From positions 26,827,769-26,891,768 of the forward strand of contig CM043971.1 of assembly GCA_014529385.2 (NCBI GenBank): a stretch of DNA of 64,000 nt, written 5' to 3'. Numbering within the stretch: position 1 is the stretch's first letter; each line of letters opens with the position of its first letter. Positions 53,615 to 64,000 of this stretch are shown in pieces. Source of the DNA: Adiantum capillus-veneris (Eukaryota > Streptophyta > Polypodiopsida > Polypodiales > Pteridaceae). The translations under genes were made by a program, and so were the position numbers. Below the pieces are notes generated by a model. The model made no database searches. It was not told where the DNA came from and saw only the letters and a list, made by a program, of their open reading frames with translations.

Positions 53615-54876
53615 TTGTATCAAAGATCTTCTCATCTACTAGATGGTGCTTTCTTCATTGAGTAGACGATCAACCTTTTCTCAACCTGATTCATAAAAAG
53701 CACTTATATAATTCATAGTCAATCTGGGCCGTAGAGCATTTTTATAATTCAAGACACAAATAAATCACAAATTTTTTTTGTTTTTTTTTGTTTAGTGAGA
53801 GACTCTTTATTTATTCTTGAAATGTGTGCTTACTTTGTGAGCATGGACCTGCTAACTTTCTGAGAAATACATCCTCCTAGTGTCCCCACAACCAGAGACG
53901 TAGAGACCTAGAAAGGATCCCCTTTGAGACGATGAAAATATGCATGAATCTATTCTAGGTTTTCTAACTAGTTCTGTTGATGAGCGTGTATAGTTATGGT
54001 ATATGGTATATGGTATATGCTTGTCGTAGGAGTGATTGGCATCTCAAACCTGTATGATACAGTTATGAGATTAAGAATATTGTGAGATACAAGTATTTAC
54101 AATCAACTGGATTGTGTGCAACCTCTTTGCTCGCAAGCGACATTATTTTATATGTTGTACGTAGATTTTCACTGCTTGCTGGCGATCGTAAGCCTGAAGG
54201 GAGTCGTCCTCTTCAGCGAGTAGAGGTGGCCGAAAAAGAAATTTAAATGTGGGCCCCTCTTGCTACCCACTCTATATTTGAGTGATTCCAAAATTAGAGC
54301 ATCAATAATCGCTACCTATCTAATTGCTCTATATTTGGGTGATGCTAGTATTAGATACATAACACTTTATATAGCTTAGATATGTAGCTACTTTTAATGT
54401 TATTGGTTTGCCTTTGTATTAGAGATTACCACAGTTAGAACGCTCATCAGCCTGGTGAGCCCATCGTACTACATCCTGCTTCAGCATCCTTGTCGCTTAT
54501 AAACGTGCAAATAATGCTAGAGATATAAGATCTTGCAACAACTAATACATCTTGCCCAACTCTGCTGCGAAGAGAATGGAAGTGCTTGGAGATGAGGTTG
54601 GCCTTGCTTTTTGCAAGATTTCTCTCAATCATAATCATTCCCCCTCCTATGATGAGGAGACATCGTGCCTCCTAAAGAGCCACTGAGCACATCTATCGTT
54701 TCTCGTCCACAGACTCACTTTGATGCTATTTTAAGAGAATACAATGCACCGAGGGCTAATATAATGGCGACACAGGGACACATCTACTGCTCCATGAGAA
54801 GCACGTGATTACCATCATAGGCCGCACATCTGTTGTGGATTTGACTTGTGGCTATAGCGACTTAAGAGATTCACGT
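53615..54876. other. Element F interior, left part, no gene seen
   Basis: Non-coding. It has a small GGTATAT(G) triplicate near 53995-54020 and, at about 54235-54420, an AT-rich segment with two similar CTATATTTG(A/G)GTGAT words that could be a small degenerate MITE. The minus frame 54447-54638 has no domain. Confidence 0.6.
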
Positions 54877-55909
54877 TTTCGTGCCATGGCCCGTTCATAA
54901 TATGAAATTAAAGTATCTACCTCACTCTTAATGTTTATGATGCATGGGACCAAATGCTATAATGTACATAGTGTGATATATGCGCAAATGAATGCCATGG
55001 TTGCAGCCGTGTACATACCTTGCCGGGCGGGCGAGGCCCTACACGTGGCACCATGGAATTATTTTTCACATAAATATATGCTTAATTTTCTTTGGTAATG
55101 TACAAATGTCAAGTGTTTCGAAGTAGCACGCTCGTTTTGCCTAGAAAGTTCAATGCGGGAATCTTGGCCAAAAATAGTAGGTTTCGTGCACTGGCGTAAA
55201 AGACATGTCCAAAGTACTTACCAAGTGTGAAAATGAGGTTAAACATGAATTTTGAGCCCAATGGGATTTTTCGACAATTTTAGGGATTTTTTCCAGCTCG
55301 TTTGGGTTTTTTACGGACAAAATGTGACATTTTTGGGCTAAAAATGGCTAAAAATGGCCAAAAATAGCCTAAAACATGCTCAACATAGCTTAAAATGCCA
55401 CATCAACGATGCTGGTGTTGTTTCTCAAAGTGTGTGGGAATTTTTGGAGCCAATAATGAGCTCATTTGGGCATAGGAGCAAGGAGATACAGTCATTCCTT
55501 TAGAGGGTGCTAGCGGAGTCCCGTGTTGCTTCCACTACATGGTTAAGGTTGTGTGACCTCCAATTAGGGTTTCCCCTCCTCAAATAACTACTTGGGCTTC
55601 TCCAATGAAGTACTGAAGCTTTCATGAAATGGTCACGACGAAGAATCAAAGCGTAAATTTAGGGTTTTTAATAGGTCGAATGAGCACTGCATCTGTGCAA
55701 TTGGGAGTGAGTCTACACGTAATCTTCACACACACAAGAGTTTTGAGTTAGTATTGGTTCTTTTTCAATGTGAAGATTTCATGGCTGGAGTTTTGTTCTT
55801 TTTTAGTGTGTTTTTGGCTTCAAATCGTCTACGCCTTGCTTGATTTTGCTACGAATCCTCACAGTCAGAGGCCTGGCGCTTTCCTAGTCGCATTGCGCAC
55901 TTCTTGACA
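54877..55909 (+). repeat. 5' LTR of the family B plus copy
   Basis: Includes a short tandem GGCTAAAAAT/GGCCAAAAAT run at about 55335-55370, also present at 61475-61505. Ends CTTCTTGACA. Confidence 0.92.
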
Positions 55910-55993
55910 CATTTTTGGTGAACCCAACGTGAAGTAGGCTAGGTTGAGGGTTCAAAAGCTTCATTGAAGGTCTCAAAAGAAAGGTTTAAAGCT

Positions 55994-57660
55994 ATGGAGC
56001 AACAAGAGCAACAGGGGGTTCGGTTTGATCCAGTCACAATGCAAATGTTTGAAGCTTTTGCAGTGTTTATGAAGCAGCCGCAAGCTGCAGAAAGGAGGGA
56101 GCTCTCCTCAACCAAAGCGCTTCAATCTGTGGTGAAGAAATTGGACCAATTTAAAGGTAAAGATGTAACAAAGTATCTTTGTGGATATGTGAAGGAGATG
56201 GAGCTTCATCGAGTGCCCGAAGCAGAGATGGTGCAAAATTTTGAACTAGCTGTGGTTCCGGAGGTAAGAGAGCATGTAAGGGGAATTAGAAATGAGCATG
56301 GGGCAACTTGGGAAGCATTCAAATTAGCCTTGAAGGAAGAGTATTTCATGGAGGACTCCGAAAGGGTAACAAAGTGGACTTTCTTAGAGTGGGTAGTTCG
56401 GCCAAAAGAGGGGCTCTCGCCTACCGAACTGCTAAGGGAATTGGAACGCCGTTATGATCAACTTTCAAGAACTGAAAAGGCTACCCTAAACTCGGAGAAG
56501 ACAGAGCTCTTTTTGCGGAACAGGGCTTGAAGACCAATTGGAATGAATTTGAAGACGCCATTTCGTTGCTAACTAAGCAACAACAACGAAGAGACAAGAT
56601 GATAGTTAACCCTACTCAAGTCCCAAGTGTTTCCGAGAGTCCTATAAAGCCTGTTATTGTGGTTCCAAAGAGTGACAAATCCATTCTAGATGATATTGTC
56701 AAGGGAATGCACGAGCTCAAGTTAAAGCTTACAAGGCTAGAAGAAAAGGGGCAACCATCAGGTCAATCTACAAGGCAACGACCGCAAACTAGAGAAGGCT
56801 TTGTCAATAGATGCATATGGTGCGATAGCACTGACCATGGAAGGAGGGATTGTGATAGTTTTAAAGATGCTTTGACAAAGGAGATTGTTTTCTTTAAAAA
56901 TGGAAAAATTCACTTAAGTGAAACAGGTAAGCTCTTGGGAACAAACTTTGGCAAAGGCGGGATGAAGAAACTAGTTGAGGACATGGCTACTAGCCATGCC
57001 ATCTCAATGGTTGAGGCAGCCGCCTATGCGTTGAAGGTCGATCCTATTAAAAGAAAAGGATCAATCAAGGTTGGAAAAGAGGAATCTAATGGTATTGGAG
57101 AGCTATGGCCATGCGCTATAGAGTCTGCTATGAAGGGCAAAATGACTACAGAGGTTTTACATGAAACTGGAGACTGCATTCGGCTAGAAACAGGTTGGAA
57201 TGACCCTGTGGACTCTTTGTCAGTGCATGCATACATTGCCAAATGTCAAGCAAATGAGGCCATTGTCGAAGAGAAACGTAGGCTTGAGAATGGGGATGAA
57301 GGGCCTTCAAAACGGGCGATGAGGAGTGGAGGTAGAAATGACACAGTGCCTCCTAGATCTCCTTCCCCGCAACAAATGCCTGTCCCCGAAGTGCCTATGC
57401 AGGAAGCCTCTAAATAAAAGAAGAAAGAAGCAACAAAATCCAAAGCAAAGGGTCTGGCCTACAAACTCCAATCCGATATAGAGGCAGCAACAGATCTCAA
57501 AAAGGTTTTGGAAGAGAGGATTTTAAATAGTAAGGTGGAATTTACCTTGGGTGAGGTCCTTGGTATAGCAAAGCGAGAATTCCACGAAGAAATAATTGAT
57601 ATCATAAAGAGGAAGCGGCAGTCTCTTACTGAATCTATCCATGTACAGTGTGAAGAGTAG
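55994..57660 (+). pseudogene. Family B Gag, plus copy
   Basis: The start MEQQEQQGVRFDPVTMQMFE at 55994 is chosen over the earlier ATG at 55964 because it follows a decayed stretch and looks like a Gag N-terminus. Residues to about 175 are a helical Gag core (ATWEAFKLALKEEYFMEDSE, LRELERRYDQLSRTEKA). A deletion of about 65 bp near 56515, by comparison with the minus copy, shifts the frame. The next frame, 56527-57414, has a zinc knuckle CIWCDSTDHGRRDC (56814-56855), LGTNFGKGGMKKLVEDM and a Pro/Ser-rich region. After a TAA at 57415-57417 the same frame continues with KAKGLAYKLQ-type sequence to about 57660. Confidence 0.85.
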
Positions 57661-57759
57661 ACTTTAAATGCACAAGGTGTACAGGTCTATGGCGAGCAAG
57701 GTGAAGAAACTGTTTTTGGATGCTACAAGTCTAGGGGAGGAGTAAAACACGTTCGCTTC

Positions 57760-58326
57760 TTGGATGATGAAGATGAAGTGGAGACCACTCACAAGAGCTA
57801 CTACTTGAAGAGTCACTGGGCAAGAGCAACTACTGAGACATTGGTAAAAGTGGCAGACTTAGAAGAGCCATACATTGCGTTGATAGATCATGGGTCGGAA
57901 ATTAACCTCATGTCAAAGAGTCTTTATCGCAAAGGAAAATGGCCAATTGATATAAATCATGGATGGATGATTCGTGCAGCAAACAACTCATCAAGGGAGC
58001 TGTACGGAGCTTGTCCAAATGTTAAGGTGACTATAGGGGATGTGAAAGATGAACAAAATTTCTTTGTATAGGAGATGTCTACATACCCTCTTATCCTTGG
58101 GCAGCCATACATCACTGCTACTCGCATGGAAACCAAGGTGATGGATGATGGCTCAGCTTATGCAAGAATAAGGAGCAGGGATGGAAAGCATGCAATACAG
58201 TTACTTACTGTTTGTGTGGACCATGAAAGGAACCGTGAAAGTCTAAGAGAGAAACCCTTGCCAAAGACGAACAAAGAATTCAAGGGCTACAGGGATATGA
58301 GAGGTTTTGGCCATGTACCATTGTAG
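57760..58326 (+). pseudogene. Family B protease, plus copy
   Basis: The frame 57760-58068 (103 aa) includes EEPYIALIDHGSEINLMSKS, a retropepsin-like active site with DHGS. A single TAG (58069-58071, where CAG would fit) separates it from 58075-58323, which holds MSTYPLILGQPYITATRMET and AYARIRSRDGKHAIQLLTV, the flap and C-terminal part. The protease would cut Gag-Pol in virus-like particles. The DHG triplet is shared with the minus copy and is thus a lineage feature, though most retropepsins have DTG or DSG. Confidence 0.8.
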
Positions 58327-58678
58327 AGCGGGATTGCAGTGGTACAAGAAGAGAAAGGTTCTCGCATGATGTATATGCAAAGGATACATTTTCTACAGGT
58401 TTTGTAGGATTATCAGACTATGGATCTATTGCTTTTACAGAGTGTGAGGACTTAAAGCGGGGTGAACGACAACATGTAAATAGTGTACAAAGACGTTTGA
58501 AGATGAATGGTTTGCTAGAAGATGAAGAATGCATTGCAGGTGTGTTTGATGAGTGTTCGTTTGTGGATACTATGCAAGATTTGGAGTCTTAAATGGATTG
58601 CAATTTGAATATGGGAAGTGAGGTTGTGAAAGTATGCTCAATACAGATGTACAAGGTCATTGAAGATTTCAAAAATGC

Positions 58679-59452
58679 TCAAGGTGTTGATGTATGAGTG
58701 GAGACTAAGTATAAGTCCGTGGCAAAGAAAGTGAAACCAGTGGCATTACCTCTACCAAAGGACTGTACGGATAAGATGGAACAAGCTGCTTTGCAACCTA
58801 GCCTTCGTGACCCAAGCAAGATTGGACACAAGTTCACATAGGATTCTTTGAAGGAGTTACAGGTTGGTTGCAAGGAAAGTTTGACAAAAGCTGAAGAGAT
58901 AGGCTTTGAAGACATGCTTGCCAAACACGGAATAGCTTTTGCATTTGAGCCTTATGAGATAGGGTGTGTTGATCCATCCATTGTTGCTCCTATGGTGATC
59001 TTCACTATCCCTCATGTACCTTGGACCTTGAGACCTATTCCTGTTCCAAAGGCTCATTTGCCAAAACTCATTGAGTTACTTAATGAAAAGATCAAGATGG
59101 GTATCTTGGAGCCTTCTTGTGCTCCATATTCAAACAGGTGGTTCACTGTTCCAAAGAAAAATGGTTCTTTACGCTTTATTCAGGATATGCAAGTTGTAAA
59201 CAAGGTGACAATCATAAATGTGAGTATAGGGCCAGTTGTCGATGAGTTTGGAGAGGCATTTGCAGGAAGGGCAATATATTCTATGGGAGATTTGTACTTA
59301 GGGTATGATCAGTTCCAACTAGCAATGGAAAGCAGGGAATTGACTACCATGAATATAAGCATATTGCAAGGAAAGATAATCCAGTTGCAGATATGCTTTC
59401 AAGAGCAAGGTATGAAAAAGAAGAAGACATGGTTGTCGAGGGCGATGATGTA
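58679..59452 (+). pseudogene. Family B RT N-terminal half fused to the RNase H tail, plus copy
   Basis: The frame 58848-59450 (201 aa) starts in the RT fingers with VIFTIPHVPWTLRPIPVPKA, LLNEKIKMGILEPSCAPYSN and RWFTVPKKNGSLRFIQDMQV. Motif A follows, in MGDLYLGYDQFQLAMESREL. Right after ELTTM (about 59350) the sequence jumps to the RNase H tail: in another frame it reads HIAGKDNPVADMLSRARYE. Comparison with the minus copy shows that the YxDD-equivalent (FLDD) and most of RNase H are gone, a deletion of at least 900 bp by comparison. No RT activity is possible. Confidence 0.85.
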
Positions 59453-60955
59453 GGTACATAGTTCTATAGTATCTCTCATGCCAAGGGTGATCATGTTTGC
59501 CTGTCAAATGCACTTGAGTCATTTATAGAGGACCTATATCAAGGTGACTGGTTTCTCATTGGACGCTATCTGAGCACATTGACAAGGCAAGAAGGGTGGA
59601 CTGATCAAGAGTTCAAAAGAATACGGAGAAAGGCCCATGGATACTTTTTGAAAGATGGATACTTATGGAAGCATCCAAAACAAAGAAATGGAATGCCGAT
59701 GAGAGTTGTGAATGATAAGGATGCTCAAAATGAGCTTATGAAAAAGTTTCATGAGAGTCTTTATGCTGGACACAGAGGTGTATAGGCAACCTTTACTAAA
59801 ATGAAAGAGAGGTATTGGTGGAAAGGGATGTATAAAGATGTATCTCACTTTGTGGAATCATGTGAAACCTGTCAAATGTATTCAAATGTACATCATCGTG
59901 AAGGGTTGCACCCTACTCACCCATTGGCCATGCATTACAAGTGGGTAGTAGATCTGGTTACAATGCCATTGGGCTTATGACAAATGAGATACATAGTGCT
60001 TGCACGAGAAGAATTAATCAATCAAGTTGAACTTCATGCTCTAAGAACAAAAAGCACAGAAGGGGTATGTAAGTTCCTCTTGGATGATGTAATTAGCCGT
60101 TATGGTTGTGTTGGGAAAATAATAGTGGACAGGGGTGAGTTGGATGTTGACAAAGCAAGGGAGTTTTTCTCTAGGTTGGGCATTAAACTTACTCTCACTA
60201 TTGCATATAATCCTGAGGGAAATGGTAAATCGGAGCGTGGGCATCCTCCTATCATTAAAGATTTGGCTAAGGCATGAAAAGGTAAAATGGGAGAGTCGCC
60301 TAGGTTATTGCCTTATGCTTTATGGGCTGATCGTACAACTCATAGCTCAGTTACTGGTTATATGCCTTTTGAGTTGATGTATGGTCAGAAACCTATAATG
60401 CCAATTGAAGATGTAATTCCCACATGGAATGTATTACCTTGGGAAGATGGAATGAGTAGGGAAGACCTTCTTGCTTTGCGCATACAACAGTTAGAAAGAA
60501 GGCCCCAAGATATTGAGATTGCAGTAGCACGATTGAAAGATGCAAGGTTAAAGAATAAGGACAGATTTGATAAGAGGCATAGGCTCAGACCTAAAGCTAT
60601 TGAGGAAGGTGATTGGGTGTTGGTGTATGATAGTAGTCTCGAAAACCAACATTCAACAATAAGAAAGCTTTCAAAGAGATGGTTTGGTCCTTATGTGGTT
60701 CAACATGTACATGGGAATGCAACTTATACCTTCAATGAATTAGATGGGACAAAAATGAAGATTCCCATTGCTGGGAAAAGAATCAAGTTATTCAAAAGAA
60801 GAGGTGATACAGATCCCTTTGATTCACAGGAAGGTCAAAATGAAGGCTCTGATGAAAATGGTATGGATGTGGATGAAGAACAAGAGGATGATACGTTAGA
60901 TTTTGTTGCAAGCGATGATGAAATCGACATGTATGTTGACTTAAATGAAGACTGA
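59453..60955 (+). pseudogene. Family B integrase, plus copy
   Basis: 59579-59782 holds TRQEGWTDQEFKRIRRKAHG and LMKKFHESLYAGHRGV, the start of the zinc domain. A TAG stop follows where Trp (TGG) is expected, then CETCQ at 59860-59875. VVDLVTMPLGL at 59949-59978 gives the first Asp and is followed by a TGA. 59984-60274 holds IVDRGELDVDKAREFFSRLG (second Asp) and GNGKSERGHPP (Glu). 60287-60952 (222 aa, open to the end) holds the C-terminal region with SLENQHSTIRKLSKRWFGPY (GPY/F module) and an acidic tail ending at 60952. With only three point stops it is among the better preserved genes here. Confidence 0.88.
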
Positions 60956-61013
60956 ACCTGCGAAAGATATCTGTGGCATATGCCGGAGGATGTGCAGGTT
61001 TAGAGGGGGTGGA

Positions 61014-62047
61014 CTTTGTGCCATGGCCCATTCATAATATGAAATTAAAGTATCTACCTCACTCTTAATGTTTATGATGTGTGGGACCAAATGCTATAAT
61101 GTACATAGTGTGATATATGCGCAAATGAATGCCACGGTTGCAGCCGTGTAGATACCTTGCAAGGCGGGCGAGGGCCTACACGTGGCACCATGGAATTATT
61201 TTTCACATACATATATGCTTAATTTTCTTTGGGAATGTACAAATGTCACGTGTTTCGAAGTGGCACGCTCGTTTTGCCTACAAAGTTCAATGCAGGCAAT
61301 CTCGGCCAAAAATAGCAAGTTTCGTGCGCTGGCATAAAAGACGTGTCCAAAGTGCTTACCAAGTGGGAAAATGAGGTTAAACATGAATTTTGAGCCCAAT
61401 GGTATTTTTCCACAATTTTAGGGATTTTCCCTAGCTCGTTTGGGTTTTTTACGGACAAAAAGTGACATTTTTGGGCTAAAAATGGCTAAAAATGGCCAAA
61501 AATAGCCTTAAAAATGCTCTAAATAGCTCAAAATGCCACATCAACGATGCTGGTGTTGTTGCTCAAAGTGTGTGGGAATTTTTAGAGCCAAGAATGATCT
61601 CATTTGGTCATAGGAGCAAGGAGATACAACCATTCCTTTACAGAGTGCTAGTGGAGTCCCATGCTACTTCCACTACATGGTTGAGGCTGTGAGGCCTCCA
61701 ATTAGGGTTTCCCCTCCTCAAATAACTACTTGGGGTTCTCCAATGAAGTACTGAAGCTTTCATGAAATGGTCACGACAAAGAATCAAAGCGTAAATTTTG
61801 GGTTTTTAACAGGTCGAATGAGCACTGCATCTGTGAAATTGGGAGTGAGGCTACACGTAATCTTCACACACACAAGAGTTTTGAGTTAGTATTGGTTCTT
61901 TTTAAATGTGGAGCTTTCATGGCTGGAGTTTTGTTCTTTTTTAGTGTGTTTTTGGATTCAAATTGTCTACGCCTTGCTTGATTTTGCTACGAATCCTCAC
62001 AGTCAGAGGCCCGACGCTTTCCTAGTCGCACTGCGCAGTTCTTGACA
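61014..62047 (+). repeat. 3' LTR of the family B plus copy
   Basis: Starts next to the purine tract with CTTTGTGCCATGG and ends GCGCAGTTCTTGACA, followed by the duplicated ACGT. Confidence 0.92.
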
Positions 62048-62051
62048 ACGT

Positions 62052-63138
62052 GTAGTCCTCTTGAGTTGATAAGCCCATTATTAGTGGCCCAAAAGACCTC
62101 AAAGAATTATTAACCTCATCATTGAGTCGTCTAAATTTGCTTGAGCTCTCAACGTTTTTTTTTCCTGCAATTTTGCTATTTTTTGAAAAACAATCATTAC
62201 ATCAAATTTGATAAGAAATCACATCTGCATTGTTTTTAAAGTTTCCTGGATCGTGTTATAGTATTTGGAGAAATATTACTAGTCGTACTTGTCATGAACA
62301 TGTCATTTGATGTGCATCAATAATTACATGATTGATTATTGCCTCATCATTCGTGCAATTTGACACTTATCCTTTATACATCATGACTTTACTATTTCTT
62401 TTCTTGATGATGTGTCTTGTGGTAGAGACCTTGATGCTCGTAATGGATATTCCATGGCACTATGGTTGCTATCATCCTATTTTACCCTTGTAATTGGTAT
62501 TTCATGGTTCTATTGTTTTGTTGCACCTTCTTCATTGTTAGTTATATGCTTGCATGCATCGTCGTTGTCATTGATTCTATGGATTCGACACACCCTCGTC
62601 GTCATTCGTGCTATGGTTGTTATCGTCATAATGCACCCTCGTCGTCATTCTTGTCATCATGGATTTGGCAGTTGTGACTATGCAACACTAATGTTTTGTA
62701 GCATTTGTGTGTGCACGTGTATTGCATTATTATCATATGTACATGTGGCATCATTATTTGTTTCTCTATCGTATCTAAAGCGACGTCGAGAACTCTCTCT
62801 AAGGACAATGTGATGTGATTTTTTCTAACCATTACATCTCGATATGTTTCTAGAGTTGCTGCTGTTAAGAAGATAAAAATCACATCAAGCAGCACATATG
62901 AGGGATCAAAGACGCTAAAGCTCTTGTAATTTAAACCTTGACTTTGTATTGATTAGAATTTTTTGAGCCTTTATGGCCATTGTTGTATATTATGGAGTGA
63001 TGTAGCTCCTCGAGAACATATTTTGTAACTTTGAAAAAATATTAATACAATAGTGCATCTCTATAGTGCTGTGGGCTTTTCCCTTGTACCTCCAAGGGTT
63101 TTTCCATCCACAGTTAGGGACTCCTATTTGAGCAGGGG
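62052..63138. other. Element F interior, right part
   Basis: No recognisable gene. The frame 62412-62810 (133 aa, hydrophobic) has no known domain. A short direct repeat, CACCCTCGTCGTCATTC, occurs at about 62590 and 62635. 62950-63138 is homologous to 52880-53060 of element E. Confidence 0.65.
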
Positions 63139-63300
63139 TGTTGGAGCTATATAGAGAGCTCACACTTTTTCTATATATAGGTAGGAGTCCTCACTATATA
63201 TTTGTATTCAGTGTGTGCTCTACACACAGTTTGGGGCTTGTAGATAATTGTGTCATCTCTCTCTCTTCTCCCTCGTCTTGTGTTGCATCTCTCTTCAACA
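63139..63300 (+). repeat. 3' LTR of element F (162 bp)
   Basis: See element F; it ends CTCTTCAACA. Confidence 0.88.
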
Positions 63301-63640
63301 CATCTAGACATTTTAATTGCTGGTGTTAGACATCCATCAAAAGAAACTCATGCAATTATGATGAAAAAAAGATAGTTTGGTTTCACCGTTGTGTTACTAC
63401 TTTTGGTTTTCTACTAACTTGTATGATCAAACTACTAGCAAACAATGCAAATATATGTTAATGTCCACGATCTCTATTCTCTACCTTTGAACATTGGGTC
63501 ATAAAACATGTTAAAAATACAAATAAATATCTTATTATTATTATTATTACTCTCATGGATAACTAAGGCATAGTAGTGTTTTGCTTGCAAAACACAATCA
63601 ATGTCCATAACTCTATTTTTAGAAACTACATCTCGCTTTG
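63301..63640. repeat. Non-coding DNA with direct repeat R1, right copy
   Basis: 63475-63632 matches 53285-53455. It also includes a short (ATT)n at about 63530-63550. Confidence 0.75.
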
Positions 63641-63783
63641 CCTCTTTCTATTTCTCTCAAAAAATAGCAAAAACTAAAACTAAAAAGCCTTTTTTGTGGT
63701 ATATAACTATATTGATTTATAAACTCTCTCTTAGATATAGAGCCATCAATTACATATGATTTGGAGAAAGGTTCCACCAATCC

Positions 63784-63817
<34 letters not shown>

Positions 63818-63880
63818 GATTGCGAGCTAGGGCATGGCCTCTTCATCGATTTCGTGCACCCTGACACACCAAGGATTCAG
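63641..63880. other. Non-coding, with a (GA)n array at 63783-63818
   Basis: No gene seen. The minus frame 63619-63867 contains a microsatellite-derived SLSLSLFLSLS run. Confidence 0.7.
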
Positions 63881-64000
63881 TGTTGAGATGTAGATAGAAA
63901 GCTAGAGAGAGAGGATACAAGAGACACACCATGTACGCTCCTGCTCCCAAAGACTCACTTGTATTGACGACAAGATACAAATTTATATAGGTGAGACCAA
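63881..64000 (-). repeat. Family C LTR, cut by the window end
   Basis: Starts TGTTGAGATGTAGATAGAAAG and continues with GAGACACACCATGTACGCTC and ATATAGGTGAGACCAA, matching 35249-35380. It may be the 3' LTR of a further family C copy or a solo LTR extending beyond the window. Confidence 0.85.

Larger units (their letters stand above)
54877..62047 (+). mobile_element. Family B Ty3/gypsy element, plus copy, 7.2 kb, TSD ACGT
   Basis: 5' LTR 54877-55909, 3' LTR 61014-62047 (about 1.03 kb each). Inserted in element F with ACGT at 54873-54876 and 62048-62051. A purine tract GGTTTAGAGGGGGTGGA precedes the 3' LTR. Gag, protease, partial RT and integrase follow in order; the RT C-terminal half and RNase H are deleted. 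Frames are longer than in the minus copy. The sequence after the 5' LTR (TTTTTGGTGAACCCAACGTG) is conserved in both copies and should contain the PBS, but I cannot match it to a tRNA with confidence. Confidence 0.93.
53462..63300 (+). mobile_element. Element F: older relative of E, carrying a family B gypsy element
   Basis: 5' LTR 53462-53614 and 3' LTR 63139-63300 (TGTTGGAGCTATATAGAG...TTGAACA/TTCAACA), visibly more diverged from each other than the E LTRs. The PBS is decayed (TTGTATCAAAGATC at 53615). A PPT-like TTTGAGCAGGGG precedes the 3' LTR. The interior without the gypsy insert is 53615-54876 plus 62052-63138, with no recognisable protein. A 3' block like that of E and C is present at 63070-63120. 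I see no convincing TSD. Confidence 0.85.

Noticed and set aside
62412-62895. Hydrophobic frames on both strands in element F as membrane proteins
   Set aside because: AT-rich pyrimidine-heavy DNA gives hydrophobic frames by chance; no homologous frame exists in the related element E.

Overview
This 64 kb window looks like nuclear DNA of a land plant, almost certainly a seed plant. It is a repeat-rich, gene-poor stretch: Ty1/copia and Ty3/gypsy LTR retrotransposons, LINEs, (GA)n/(CT)n microsatellites and mostly broken reading frames, with no intact host gene, rRNA, tRNA or CRISPR array. The species cannot be told from the sequence alone. The only likely host-gene material is fragments of a nodulin-like (NFD4-type) MFS transporter: one exon pseudogene near 26.2-26.6 kb and a tandem array of its exon-end/intron piece at 1.7-3.0 kb.

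Layout. 1-3.6 kb: non-coding DNA, the tandem array of the transporter fragment, and GA arrays. 3.6-12.9 kb: a three-level nest. A LINE endonuclease ORF (plus strand) was hit by a gag-only copia element (4430-12680, TSD CATGG), whose own 5' LTR was then hit by a decayed gypsy element (4658-9973, TSD GAGTC). 12.9-23.6 kb: CT arrays, then a minus-strand LINE split by an 8.1-kb Tat-like gypsy element with a second, archaeal-type RNase H (15184-23328). 24.0-26.2 kb: a complete 2156-bp non-autonomous copia element with matching LTRs, PBS, PPT and a 5-bp TSD, whose single ORF fuses Gag to the end of RNase H. It sits in the intron remnant of the transporter pseudogene. 26.7-35.2 kb: a minus-strand gypsy element of an unusual lineage (family B), carrying a solo LTR of the Tat-like family. 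35.2-45.9 kb: a minus-strand copia element (family C) broken up by two pieces of another gypsy family (D) and by unassigned DNA. 45.9-48.9 kb: a LINE carrying a 440-bp fold-back MITE in its RT. 49.2-50.1 kb: a short element with inverted leaders. 50.2-53.2 kb: a non-coding LTR element (E) with 171-bp and 43-bp tandem arrays. 53.5-63.3 kb: a related element (F) into which a second family B copy is inserted. The window ends inside another family C LTR.

How the parts relate. Families C, E and F share LTR ends (TGTTG...CAACA), a tRNA-Met-type PBS, a PPT and a short conserved stretch before the PPT. C encodes the copia enzymes while E and F encode nothing recognisable, which suggests an autonomous element with non-autonomous partners. 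Every pol read here carries stops, frameshifts or deletions. The only long intact ORFs are the Gag-RNase H fusion and the Tat-like Gag-protease. Coordinates were read by eye, so boundaries not fixed by a TSD may be off by a few bases.
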